DNA of 64,000 bases from Colius striatus (lineage: Eukaryota; Chordata; Aves; Coliiformes; Coliidae): contig NC_084759.1 of assembly GCF_028858725.1 (NCBI RefSeq), forward strand, positions 134,088,171-134,152,170. The letters are read 5' to 3'. Made by a program: the position numbers and the translations under genes. This document shows, in pieces, positions 1 to 44,820 of this stretch. A model generated the notes under the pieces. It made no database searches. It saw nothing but the letters and a program-made list of their open reading frames with translations, and was not told the origin of the DNA. How positions within the stretch are numbered: the first letter of the stretch is position 1; each line of letters opens with the position of its first letter.

Positions 1-640
1 ACTCAGAAACACAGAGATTCTTTACCTGGAAGGCAAAGATCTCTGAGTTGACATTGAGAATGACATTTCACAAAGCCAACATAATGCAGCTGAGGGATGA
101 AACTAGTATGCAAAGTTACTGATGAGGTACTTAACTAGATACGCTGCAGAAGTTGTGCTACGAACCAGGCAAATGGGCTGGAAAGAGAAATCTTCTACAC
201 AGAACCTCTGGGTTTGTGGGACTACGGGCAGATGAGCAGTCTACAGCCAATGTTAATTCAAGGAGAATATCTAGATTCAAATCCCAAGTTGTCATTGGCT
301 CATGTCACAATCTGAATCCAGACAAATCAACTCTCTAGTGTACTGTGTAAGGTATGACAAAGTGACTAAAGATAAATGTTTTTCTCCTGTATAAAAAAAT
401 CCCTCAAATTTATAGCCTAGGCTTTTCTCATGGGACTTATTCTATGTCTGATCAATAAATATTTACATATTTCATACAAAATGAAAGAATTTCATGAGGA
501 CAATCTGACTAAGAACATCCTGTTACACGAGTGGTTACGTCAAGGCCAAAGCGAGCAAGCGGAGGAATTAAACTTAGTCTGATCACTTCCAGCTGAGTAT
601 TTCACTTCTAGGACTACTAAGTGTGGCCAGTTAGAGGGAG
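1..640. other. Unassigned upstream DNA
   Basis: AT-rich sequence with only short chance open frames. I see no splice-consistent coding block, RNA gene or recognisable repeat. The right part (about 540-640) may be further decayed CR1 or another repeat, because the CR1 similarity to the right fades gradually rather than ending at a clear edge. Confidence 0.4.
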
Positions 641-659
641 AGACCTTATTACTTAATAC

Positions 660-1160
660 GGACAGTGAGTTTGTTGGGAGGCTGGATTTCCTGACTATTC
701 CTGGTTTTAACCCTATATGCTCTGGCAACATTTCTATACTCTTCCCAAGTGACCAAGCCCGTTTTCCAACTTCCATAGACTTCTTTCTTGTCATTGAGGT
801 GTTCCAGTAGTTTCTTGTTCATCCATGGAAGCCTCTTACCTCCTTTTCCTGATATTTACTTGGGATTAGAGGAAGTGGTGCCTAAAGATTGACCAACTTT
901 CTTGAATGCACCTAACATCTGGAATCCTAGGCCTTGAGATTCCTCCACGTCAGTCTCTGAAGTCAGCTCTCTTGAAGTCCAGTCAATATCCTCCTTGGTG
1001 TCCTACTGCTTCCATACAGGATCTTGAACTCCACCATCTCATGGTCACTACAATCAAGGTTACCTCCAGCCTTCACATGCCTAACCAGACCTTCCTTACT
1101 TGTTAGCACAAGATCCAGTAGCATATTTCTCCTTGCTGGCTCCTCAATGACCAGTGTCAG
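660..1160 (-). mobile_element. CR1 LINE fragment (ORF2 endonuclease / linker part), minus strand
   Basis: Read on the minus strand, about 1160 to 1020 translates to the CR1 ORF2 endonuclease C-terminus. Recognisable pieces are EEPARRNMLLDLVL, SKEGLVRHVKAGGNL and CSDHEMVEFKI. They match in order the same block of the better-preserved CR1 at 12.5-12.7 kb. Further left, a stretch corresponds to the following linker (MDEQE..., WKLENGLG-like), interrupted by stops. The fragment stops abruptly at 1160, exactly where the retroviral LTR begins, so the LTR probably inserted into it. The left edge is diffuse. It is an old, non-functional copy. Confidence 0.75.
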
Positions 1161-1595
1161 TGTCCTAGTTTGGGTTAATTTCTATGAGGATGTAGGAAAG
1201 GGTACAGCATAGGCAGCTGACCCAGGCCAGCCAACAGGTATTTGATACCATCCTGACATCATGGCCAGTACATATAGGTGGAAAGTTGGCTGGGAGGGCC
1301 TCTGGGGAACTGTAGGTTCAGTTCTGTGTGTTCAGCTGCTGGTCTGGAGCAGTTGTGTTGGGTCCCAGGTCGTAAGCAACTGTGGCATGCACCATTCCTT
1401 TTGTATATCCCCTCATGTATTGTTATAACTGTCTTTTCCCTGTTTCTTTTTGTTGTTGTTCTATTAAACTATTCTTATTTCAACCTACGCAGGTTTTTAC
1501 CTTTTCTCTGGTTCGACTCCCTATTCCGCCAGGAAGGGGAGGAGTGAGCAAGCACCCTCGTGGCTCTTTGTCCCTGGCTGGACAAAAACAGGACA
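1161..1595 (+). mobile_element. Endogenous retrovirus 5' LTR
   Basis: This 435-bp element starts TGTCCTAG and ends AGGACA, so its ends form a perfect 6-bp inverted repeat with TG..CA termini. It resembles the common avian LTR that begins TGTCCTGGTTT, from established knowledge of bird repeats. A polyadenylation-type ATTAAA lies at 1463-1468, followed by a T-rich R/U5-like part. It is directly followed, after five bases, by a primer-binding site at 1601, so it is a 5' LTR of a plus-strand provirus rather than a solo LTR. No matching 3' LTR is seen in the window. Confidence 0.8.
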
Positions 1596-1600
1596 TTAAT

Positions 1601-1619
1601 TGGTGCCCAATGTGGGGCC
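1601..1619 (+). other. Retroviral primer-binding site, tRNA-Lys1,2-like
   Basis: TGGTGCCCAATGTGGGGCC lies five bases after the LTR end. It is close to the tRNA-Lys1,2 primer-binding site known in betaretrovirus/ERVK-like elements, with two apparent C-to-T changes as expected from CpG decay. Its position right after the LTR supports the orientation and identity of the provirus. Confidence 0.75.
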
Positions 1620-2545
1620 CACAGGATTGAAATGGGACAGGAACAAATTTCAGTGGGCTGAAACAAATTTCTTGTGTACATATCTGATATTAGTTGCTGG
1701 TTAAATGTTGCTTCATATGCTTGTATGGTGATGGCCAATAATTTCTCATATGAACTATATATTCTCTGTGATAGTGTTTATTGCCTTTGGAAAAGGGATG
1801 AAAACACTCATTCTGTTATACTGGGTGATATTGGCTTATGATATGGTTGTATCACTGGGTACGAAGCTAGGCCAGTACTTGTACATGGCCTGGGAGTCAT
1901 TTCTGCACCTTGGGCACTTCCTCTCAGAATTTAGTAATGATAATGACACTCAATTCATGGGAAAAATGGAGGGACATAATTTTTCCCTCTTTTCCATCTT
2001 CCCTTACTCATTCAGGTTAACCGCAATAGCTTTTGACAATTCGGAATACAGTTGGGATGTCCCAGCCATCGTGGGTTTATTGTTCTGTCCTCTAGGTAGG
2101 GTGTTTTTCTTGGTTAGGGTTGCAAAATTTGTATATCAGCCTGTTATGAGGTTGGGTAGCTATGGATGGAATGACATACAGGAGAATAGGGGCAGGTATT
2201 TGAAGAATTTTTTTACTTTTAAAGATCAGGAACCTCATCCTAGCAACAACTGTGGCTATTCAAACCGAGGCAATTGACCCTGCTTCTGCCCCGACTCCAG
2301 CAGTGGACACTGTTTCTGAATCAGAGAATCAACCTGTGCCAGTGTCAATTGCTCCTGTACAGAAAAAGAAATACACAAAAAAATCAGTTCACCTTGGGAG
2401 GGATGAAGATGAACCAGGGTCATCAAGGGAGTGGGAAGAAGAGTCAGAGCCAGAGAAAATCACCTGGTCCTTGTCCCTGAGCGAACTGAGAGAAGTGCGA
2501 AAGGATTACAGCTGCCATTCAGGTGAGCACATTGTCCCTCAGGGT
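1620..2545 (+). pseudogene. Decayed gag-like region of the endogenous retrovirus
   Basis: A leader of about 130 bp follows the primer-binding site, then an open frame at 1750-2277 (175 codons, hydrophobic N-terminus). A second frame, 2252-2596, overlaps it and is shifted by one base. The second frame contains the tract QKKKYTKKSVHLGRDEDEP, an acidic run, and LSLSELREVRKDYSCHSGEH. I recognise this block as a segment of the gag-like protein of avian endogenous retroviruses. The two frames probably derive from one gene broken by a small indel near 2250, and similarity stops after about 2540, so the provirus is truncated there. Pol, env and a 3' LTR are absent. No function is expected. Confidence 0.7.
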
Positions 2546-2950
2546 CATAAGCATGTGCTAAATGCTTTACTTCCATATTTTCTAGTAATCAGCTGAGCTT
2601 GCAGTCTGCAACAGCAGCCTGTCTAAGTGTGTACATCCACGTAGCTGAATTGCAAAGTATGGCCTTAGGATCGAGAAGCTGTAAGACCAGACAGAGATAG
2701 TGCCAGCACATTTCTGAACACTATCAAGAGCTGATGCAAGGGCTTTCTTCTTGGATAGTGACCTGTGAGGCACACCTATATGCACAAGGTGGCTCTCTGC
2801 TCTCAGGGGCAGAGAGGTACCATGTCCTGAAATAAGAGGACAGCAGAAGACAGAAGAACCAGAACCTCTATGGTATTAGTGGTCTGTGCTTCCCAAAGAT
2901 ATGCTTTGGGTCTCTGGGTAGTTGCAGTGGTGGGAGCTTGCTGCCTTTGT
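2546..2950. other. Unassigned spacer between ERV fragment and CR1
   Basis: No open frame of note, splice-consistent exon or recognised repeat. The exact end of the ERV remnant and the start of the next CR1 are uncertain by tens of bases. Confidence 0.4.
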
Positions 2951-3549
2951 GTGCAGTGGCATTCTGGGATGTATCAAGAATGTGGCCAGCAGGTTGAGAG
3001 AGGTTCATCTCCCCCTCTACACTGCCCTAGTGAGGTCTCATCTGGAGTACTCTGTCCAGTTCTTGGCTCCTCAGCTCAAGAGAAACAGAGAACTTCTGGA
3101 GAGAGTCCAGCGCAGGGCCACCAAGATGATCAGGGGACTGGAACATCTTTCATATGAGGAAAGGCTGCAGGAACTGGGGCTGTTTAGTCTAGAGGAGACT
3201 AGGGGGGGGAATCTCATTAATATTTACAAATATCTAAATGGTGGATGTCAAGAGATTGGGGCATGCCTTTTTTCTGTTGTATCTAGTGACAGGATAAGGG
3301 ATAATGGGATGGTGCTGGAACATAAAAAGTTCCATTTAAAAGTAAGAAAAAACTATTTTACTGTTCAGGTGAGGGAGTCTTGGCACAGGTCAGGGAGGGT
3401 GTGGAGTGTCCTTCTCTGGAGGTTTTCAAAACCTACCTGGATGCATTACTGTGTGATCTGATCCAGGGGTACATGCTTTGGGAGCAGGGTTCGACTAAAT
3501 GATCTTTAGAGGTCTCTTCCAATCCCTACCATTCTGTGATTCTGTGATT
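2950..3549 (+). mobile_element. CR1 LINE 3' fragment, plus strand
   Basis: The 2922-3461 frame encodes the CR1 ORF2 C-terminus: LYTALVRSHLEYSVQFLAP, LKRNRELLERVQRRATKMI, then YEERLQELGLFSLEETRGG. After the last stop comes the CR1 3' UTR, ending in the tandem octamer at 3531-3549 that marks a true CR1 3' end. It is 5'-truncated, as most CR1 copies are. The first residues of the open frame (before about 2950) do not look like CR1. Confidence 0.88.
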
Positions 3550-3689
3550 GCCTGGAGAGGCATCAGTGCATCCGAGGAAAGTACGAGATGATAAATAAGA
3601 TCATACTTTTCTAGGACCATGCCAGACCTACTGCTCTTCAGACCTACTGATCTTTTTCTGATGTTAGTTGTTCCAACCAATGGCCAAGA

Positions 3690-3785
3690 TTCACAGAATC
3701 ACAGAATGTTAAGGGCTGGAAGGGACCTTGAAAGATCATCGAGTCCAACACCCTGCCAGAGAAGGACCACCTAGATTGTACCCTT
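3690..3785 (-). mobile_element. Short CR1 3' end, minus strand
   Basis: It starts with the reverse-complement CR1 terminus (TCACAGAATCACAGAATG), followed by the hallmark GGCTGGAAGGGACCTTGAAAG and ATCATCGAGTCCAAC. It is cut off after about 95 bp, where a run of 26 T begins. It lies tail-to-tail with the CR1 that ends at 3549. Confidence 0.85.
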
Positions 3786-3790
3786 CCTGC

Positions 3791-3816
3791 TTTTTTTTTT
3801 TTTTTTTTTTTTTTTT
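3791..3816. repeat. Poly(T) run, 26 bases
   Basis: An uninterrupted run of 26 T, followed by a TC-rich stretch. CR1 elements do not carry poly(A), so this is either a simple repeat grown at the truncation edge or the poly(A) of some other minus-strand retrocopy that I cannot identify. Confidence 0.85.
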
Positions 3817-4790
3817 GTCTTTGTCTTCTTAACAGTACTTACAAAGCTGATGTAATGGCCTTTTTTCCCTTTGTGGAAATTTGGCAACTCTTTCTCCCTG
3901 TAAGGCCAGCGCTGTAAGCTGGGATGACAATCCTCACGCAGTCAGATGGCATTTGGCAAGTATCTCTGGAGGAGAGTGTGCTGAAATGTAAACTTTAGTT
4001 GTAAAGGGAGGTCTCTTGCCAGGCATTCATGATCCCCCAGTGCTTGTGAAGGGAGGGTGATTGTTGCTATTGAACAAGTAACAAGTAATGCCTCTCCAGG
4101 CTCAGATGTTTTAAGTCTAGTCCCTGTGTTACTTGGCTATATGCATACTGATGGATTTTTACACGGCTATCCTATAGTCTAACTGTGATAGTGCCAGGCT
4201 GAACAAAGTTAAAGAGGTTGCTGGCCTGCTGCCAGCAAATATTCACACTGAAAATATGTGTGAAAATTTTGATGTATTCAGCTGTCAGCCTGGATAACTA
4301 GCTCTGGCTCCTGGTGATCAGCAAGGCACTACAGGGCCAGGGCATGCCTCAGGTCACAGTGCTGAGCAGGGAACAGCACGTACTCCAGCAGAAATCCCTG
4401 AACCAGTGCTCAAGACTCTACACAGTGTGACTGCCTCACATAGTGTGGCCAGAACCAAGTCTCATCACCCTGCATAACTTCCCCACTGACTGGTAAGAAC
4501 TCAGGGTTGTTGGTTTTTTGAGAGACGGTGAGCCTCTTGTACTTGAGGCACTGATGGTGATACAGGGTTGAGGCCAAGGGGCTGAAGCTAGATATTCATG
4601 CAAAGCCTATAACATGGCTATTTCAGACCTCAGATAGTTCAGCCCTGTTTTTAAGAGGTTAGAGCTGGCAATCTCTGAAGGTACCTTCCAAAGTAGACTT
4701 TCTGAAAGAAAATGATGTAATTACAGAAAATTTGTATTGACTCTGGTTGTTCCACATATGGATAATTACGCAATTTTACATATCTATGTC
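3817..4790. other. Unassigned upstream DNA
   Basis: About 1 kb with no coding block, RNA gene or repeat that I recognise. Confidence 0.4.
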
Positions 4791-5213
4791 AGAATCATAG
4801 AATCATAGAATGGTAGGGTTGGAAGGGACCTTTAGAGCTCATCTAGTCCAATCCCCCTGCCAAAGCAGGTCAACCTAGGTCAAGTTGCATAGGAACATGT
4901 CCAGGCGGGTCTGGAAGACCTCCAAGGAGGGAGGTCTCCACACCCTCCCTGGGCAGCTTGTTCCACTGCTCCCTCACCTGAACAGTAAAACAGTTTTTTC
5001 TTATCTTTAGATGAAAATTTTGTGTTCCAGCTTCATCCCATTACCCCTTGTCCTGTTGCTAGATACAACAGAAATAAGGAATGCCCCAACCTCCTGACAC
5101 CCACCATTTAGATATATGGAAATATTAATAAGATCCCCCTCAGTCTCCTCTTCTAGCCTAAACAGGCCCAGTTCCTGCTGTCTTTCCTCATATGAAAGAT
5201 GTTCCAGTTACCT

Positions 5214-6345
5214 TGTAGTCGTTTTGCCTGGGCCAGGTTATTCAGTAGCAGGGGGGCTATAGGGATGGCTTATTTAAACAAAAAGAGTTGGCAGAAGCTT
5301 CCCATGTAGCTGACAGGATTAGGGCTAGTCAATTTTAAGCTGGACCCTGCACTTCACCCAGGCCTGGCCAATTAGTGATGGAGGTAACGTCTCTGTGAAT
5401 AACATATTTGAGAAGAAGTTGTTGCGCAGTTGCAAAACTGCAGCAGCAACAGGGAGGGAGAATGTGAAAACATCTCCACAGACACCAAGGTCAGTGGAGA
5501 TGGAGGGAGAGGAGGATGCTTAGGCACTGAAAAGGCTCCCCTGTGATATGTGGTGAGGACCACGGTGAAGCAGGTTGTCCCCCTGCAGTCCATGGAGAAC
5601 CACCAGGAAGCAGAGACCCACTTGCAGCCCGTGGAGGACCCCACGCCAGAGCGGGTGAATGCTTGAAGGAAGCTGTGACTCTAAGAAGTTCATTCTGGAG
5701 CAAGTTTCTGGCAGGACCTGGGAGTCCATGGGGGAGGTACCCATGCTGGAGCAAGTTTGCTGGCAGGACTTGTGATCCTGTGAGGGACCCAGGGTGGAGC
5801 AGTCTGTCCCTGACTATTCTCCCAGTGGGTGATCCATGTTGGGGTGGTGTGTGAGGACCTGCCCACGTGGGAGGCCCCATGCCAGAGCAGTTCAGGAGAA
5901 GCTGCAGCTTATGGGAAGGACCCATGCTGGAGAAGTCTATAATGGACTGTCTCCCATGGGGAGGGACCCCACAGTGTAGCAATGGGAAGGGTGAGGAGGC
6001 CTCCCCCTGAGAAGAAGCAGTGGCAAAATCCATCTGTAATGAACTGACTGCAACCCCTGTCCCCCATCCCCTGCGCCACTGGGGGGCAGGAAAGGGAGTC
6101 CCGGGAAGAGGAGGGGTGTGGGGGGGTGTTTTTTAAGACGATTTTATTTCTCATCTCCCTGTTCTTATTGTTTCTTTAATAAAGCAAATCTTTGTCTCCC
6201 TAAGTTGAGTCTGTTTTGCCCGTGACACTAATTGCCGAGTGATCTCTCCGTCCTTATCTCAGCTCACAAGCCGTTTGTTATATTTCTCTCTCCTGTCTAG
6301 TTTAGGAGGGTTTTACGACTGGGTGGATATCAGGCTAAACTATCA
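5214..6345 (+). mobile_element. Solo ERV LTR inserted in CR1
   Basis: A 1,132-bp insertion with TG..CA ends (TGTAGTCG...AACTATCA) and imperfect inverted termini interrupts the CR1. Five bases on each side, TACCT at 5209-5213 and TACCC at 6346-6350, are a target-site duplication with one mismatch. A GA/CT-rich, internally repetitive middle (about 5540-5960) precedes a T-rich part with AATAAA at 6178-6183. A downstream block after it (TTTTGCCCGTGACA, GTGATCTCTCCGTCCTTATC) is one I recognise from common avian ERV LTRs. The minus-strand open frame at 5491-6033 is a by-product of the repetitive middle, not a gene. Confidence 0.85.
6178..6183 (+). terminator. LTR polyadenylation signal AATAAA
   Basis: AATAAA in the 3' part of the solo LTR, in the right orientation and followed by a T-rich tract. 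It could act as a premature polyadenylation site for plus-strand transcripts, but it lies 2 kb upstream of ARFGAP3. Confidence 0.6.
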
Positions 6346-7045
6346 TACCCCTGATCATCATGGTCACTCTGCACTGGAGTCTCTCCAGAAGTTCCCTGTC
6401 CCTCTTGAGCTGAGGACACCAGAACTGGACACAGGACTCCAGATGAGGCCTCACCAGGGCAGAGTAAAGGGGAGAAGAACCTCCCTTGACCTGCTGGTTA
6501 CACTCTTCTTGATGTATCCCAGGATGCCATTGGCCTTCTTGGCCACAAAGGCACATTGCTAGACCCTCAGGTCTCTCTCTGCAGAACTGCTCTCTAGCAG
6601 GTCTACCCCCAGCCTGTGCTGGTGCATGGGGTTGTTCCTTCCAAGATGCAGGACTCTGCACTTGTCCTTGTTGAACCTTGGGAGATCCCTCTCTGCCTAA
6701 CTCTCAAGCTGGTCAAGATTCTGCTGAATGACAGCACAGCCTTCTGGGGAATCAGTCAGTCCTCCCAGTTTGGTGTCATCAGCGAACTTGCTGAGGGTAC
6801 ACTCTGTCCCCACATCCAGGTCGTTGATGAAGATGTTGAACAAGACTGGTCCCAGAACTGATCCCTGTGGAACTCCACTGGCCACAGGTCTCCATCTTGA
6901 TTCTGTGCCATTGATCACCACCCTCTGGGCTTTATCATTCAGACAGCTCTTGATCCACCTCACCATCCACTCATCCAAGCCACACTGCTTGAGCTTTCTG
7001 ATTAGGATGTTATAGGAGACAGTGTCAAAAGCCTTGCTGAAGTCA

Positions 7046-7780
7046 AGAGTAAAGGAGAAGTGAAGAGTAAAGGAGAAGAGGATACACCTTTGTTCAGAGC
7101 CTTGATGCTCTCTGACCAAGAAGACTGATAAGATGCCACGCTCTGAAGGTCTCTTATGGATCATTTTAGCACTGCTAAGATGAGTTCTGTAGTCACAAAG
7201 TCATCTTTGCTGTTTTACAAGAGCCACGCTTGAGTTGTGCTGACTGTGAAGGGCCTAGAGTGGCTCCTGTAGGATTCCCTGCAGCATCCTGTCTGGTGTT
7301 CCAGCAAAAGGGTTTGCTGAGCTTGACGCCTCAAGTGATGATCCTCCTGTAAGGAGCACTGTGAGAGAGAAGTCTTTGCATGCAACCAAATTCAGGGCAG
7401 CATGGTCCAGGCACCCCAGCTTTTTGAAGTAGGAATGCCAGTAAGTTACAGAGTTTCTGGTTATATTTCTATTACTCTATTTCCTGTTCTGAGAGGCTTT
7501 ATGATTTCAGATTTATGACTTCAACATGCTGTTTTCAAAATCAATTAAAATGCCCTCTTTTTGTTCTGCTGCTTTGGCACTGACCCATTTGTCCCCAGCT
7601 GTGTAATTTTATGCCGGTAAAAGGAGGGAAACAACAGTTTGAAATGAATTTTTCACAGAGTGCTTGAAACCCGCTTGTTGAGTCCAGGAGCAGAAACAAG
7701 TCTACTCATAGGCAATATAACATGCCTCCCTGTAGTGAGGGGAAGGTGGCTGCTTCACTTTTTCTCCAGCCCCTGAAGGC
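7046..7780. other. Unassigned DNA between CR1 and the CpG island
   Basis: It starts with a direct 16-bp duplication (7045-7060 and 7063-7078, AAGAGTAAAGGAGAAG) at the CR1 truncation edge. The rest is unremarkable sequence with no gene seen. Confidence 0.45.
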
Positions 7781-8262
7781 AGAAAGTGCTGCTGTTCTTC
7801 TGCTGGGTTTCTTCCCGCACCCCATGTTTCCCACACGCCCCGTTGCCACCTCACACCCCGAGGCAGGTGGGCCGGCGTGGCGTGCCCGCCCTTTCACTCC
7901 CTGTGCCCGAGCCATCTCACGGTCCCAAACTCCTTGTTTCACATTCTCTTCTTCCTCCACCTCTCGTCCCGCCCCGCTCCCGCCTCCAGGCGCTGACGTA
8001 GCAGAGCCTCTCTCCATGGCAAAGGGCAGGGGGGGAGCGTCACCCCTCCGCGCCACGCCGGCGACCGTAGGCCGCATCACGCCGGCTGTGGGCGCGGGCG
8101 CTGCGTGGCCGCCTCCCGGGCGGGGCGGGACGGAGCGGGGCGGCCCGGCCCTGACCTTCCCGTGCCGCTGCGGCGTGGGGCGTCCCGGGGGTGCGAGCGA
8201 GCGGGCAGTGGCTCTTCTGCTTCGCAGCCCTGTTGCCTCGCCCCCACCTGCCGCCCGGCGCC

Positions 8263-43363
<35,101 letters not shown>

Positions 43364-44311
43364 CATCTTTTGTATCAACATTATTACACTAAAGAAGGAT
43401 TTCTCTTCAGATATACGAGTAATCACACTGCTGAATCGAATGAAGGTTGCCTTAAGACTGTGGATATTTTCACTTGTTCTAGTATATTTGTTTCCTTGTG
43501 CAGCTTTCTGGCTCAACCCCTTCTTGCTGCTATTTCATCTTCACAGAGCAGAAATCTTGTAGTAACTTGTTACATTGGATATCCCTTTTTTTTTTTTGCT
43601 TCACTCTTTTAGTTTTGTATTTCTTAGTGACCTTAATGTTAGATGTTGGAAGCTGTTTTGGCTGTGAGGCAGGAAAGAGAAAGAAAAGTGGATGTGTGCA
43701 TTGGAAATGAGGCTTCCTAATAGAAACCTGTGCAATTGCGTCCTTAATTGCCAGATGTAACTTCTCCTGACTGTCTTAGGAGCTGTGGAGAAGACGACAT
43801 ATATTAAGCATATGCTGAGGTGGTGTTCAGTGGACTGTAACAAAATATAGAATTAAGTTAAACCTACATTTATCAGGAAATAGAGGTTCTTGCAGTCATA
43901 AATGTTTGTGCATTAAAAGGATGGGGAATTAGTGTTTTAAAACAATATTCCTGCTATGCTTAGACATGAAGTATGGAGAAGACAAACACGTGTCATGTTG
44001 AATAGTGGATTTCATATCGTTGTGGGAACAATCTATTCCTAGTTTTAAAGTTACAAAAACTGCAATATAAAATCCTTAAGTGCTTTTTAAAAATCTATAT
44101 TGTGTACAAATTGAAAAGAAATTTTAAATATATAAAGGGCCTGATAGAGTAGTTAATTAAATACTTGTTTAAAATGTTTAGAACAATCTTAGGTTATTTT
44201 GATAAATTATGAAATATGGAATGGGGAAACAGTGGGGCTGTGTTTTAGGCAATCATTTTAGAATTTCTTGCTGGTGTCATCCTGTATAAAAACGATTATG
44301 ACCTTAAAGAA

Positions 44312-44317
44312 AATAAA
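44312..44317 (+). terminator. ARFGAP3: Candidate ARFGAP3 polyadenylation signal 1
   Basis: AATAAA 949 bases after the stop codon, the first canonical hexamer in the 3' UTR. The sequence after it is not strongly GT-rich. Confidence 0.5.
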
Positions 44318-44787
44318 ACTCACAACCAAGAAAGAGCTCAAGCTAATTCCATTCTGTAACTTTTTCTTAACTCAAATTTGTAAACGGATATCTAGTAAAA
44401 ACAATTGATAAAACCTCATTTTTAAATTAAATTTCTATGTATAGACACCAGACTCCAACTTTCTAAATATTACCATCTATATACTCTGTTTATACAATGG
44501 TCTGGTAAAATTAGCCTTTCATTTCAATTAGTGAAACTAGCTTTCTCACCAAATTGCTGTAGTGATTTAGAAATCGGAAAAGTAAGACTAGGGTAGAAAA
44601 TAAGCTACTGCACTGAAATTATGTGTTGAAATGCAGTTCACAGTACAACTCTAGTCATATCTAACTCTTAGTTCTGGTAACTTTCTCTTGTGGCTGTCAT
44701 GTTTAGATGTATTAATCCAAAACCAACGTTGCTGTTTTAAGATTAGTACAAGATAAGCATTTGTTCTGCTTAACTCTAGAGCTTTAC

Positions 44788-44793
44788 AATAAA
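44788..44793 (+). terminator. ARFGAP3: Candidate ARFGAP3 polyadenylation signal 2
   Basis: AATAAA followed within 10-25 bases by a GT/T-rich tract (GGGCTTGTTTAGTTTTTT). That makes it the better-formed of the two nearby sites. Confidence 0.55.
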
Positions 44794-44820
44794 GGGCTTG
44801 TTTAGTTTTTTCCAAAATCA

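Larger units (their letters stand above)
4791..7045 (-). mobile_element. CR1 LINE copy on minus strand, split by an LTR
   Basis: Two blocks, 4791-5213 and 6346-7045, form one 5'-truncated CR1. The plus-strand left end shows the reverse-complement terminus AGAATCATAGAATCATAG followed by the 3' UTR. The right block translates on the minus strand to the reverse-transcriptase palm: [43 protein letters not shown], and the catalytic KFADDTK with FADD intact. The minus-strand order is right block then left block, and the two join at the LTR insertion site, where only a short target duplication separates them. About 1.1 kb of CR1 remains; the 5' truncation at about 7045 falls just inside DFSKAF. It is non-functional because the endonuclease and the start of the RT are missing. 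Confidence 0.9.
43364..44820 (+). other. ARFGAP3: Probable ARFGAP3 3' UTR
   Basis: AT-rich sequence after the stop with no splice-consistent coding. The end depends on which polyadenylation signal is used: a variant ATTAAA at 43912-43917, or AATAAA at 44312-44317 or 44788-44793. The extent given is the longest of these three. Confidence 0.6.

Noticed and set aside
1750-2277. 175-codon frame as a cellular membrane protein
   Set aside because: It follows an LTR and primer-binding site and leads into a gag-like block, so it is a retroviral remnant.
5491-6033. 180-codon minus-strand frame
   Set aside because: Lies entirely within the repetitive middle of the solo LTR; sequence is a translated tandem repeat.
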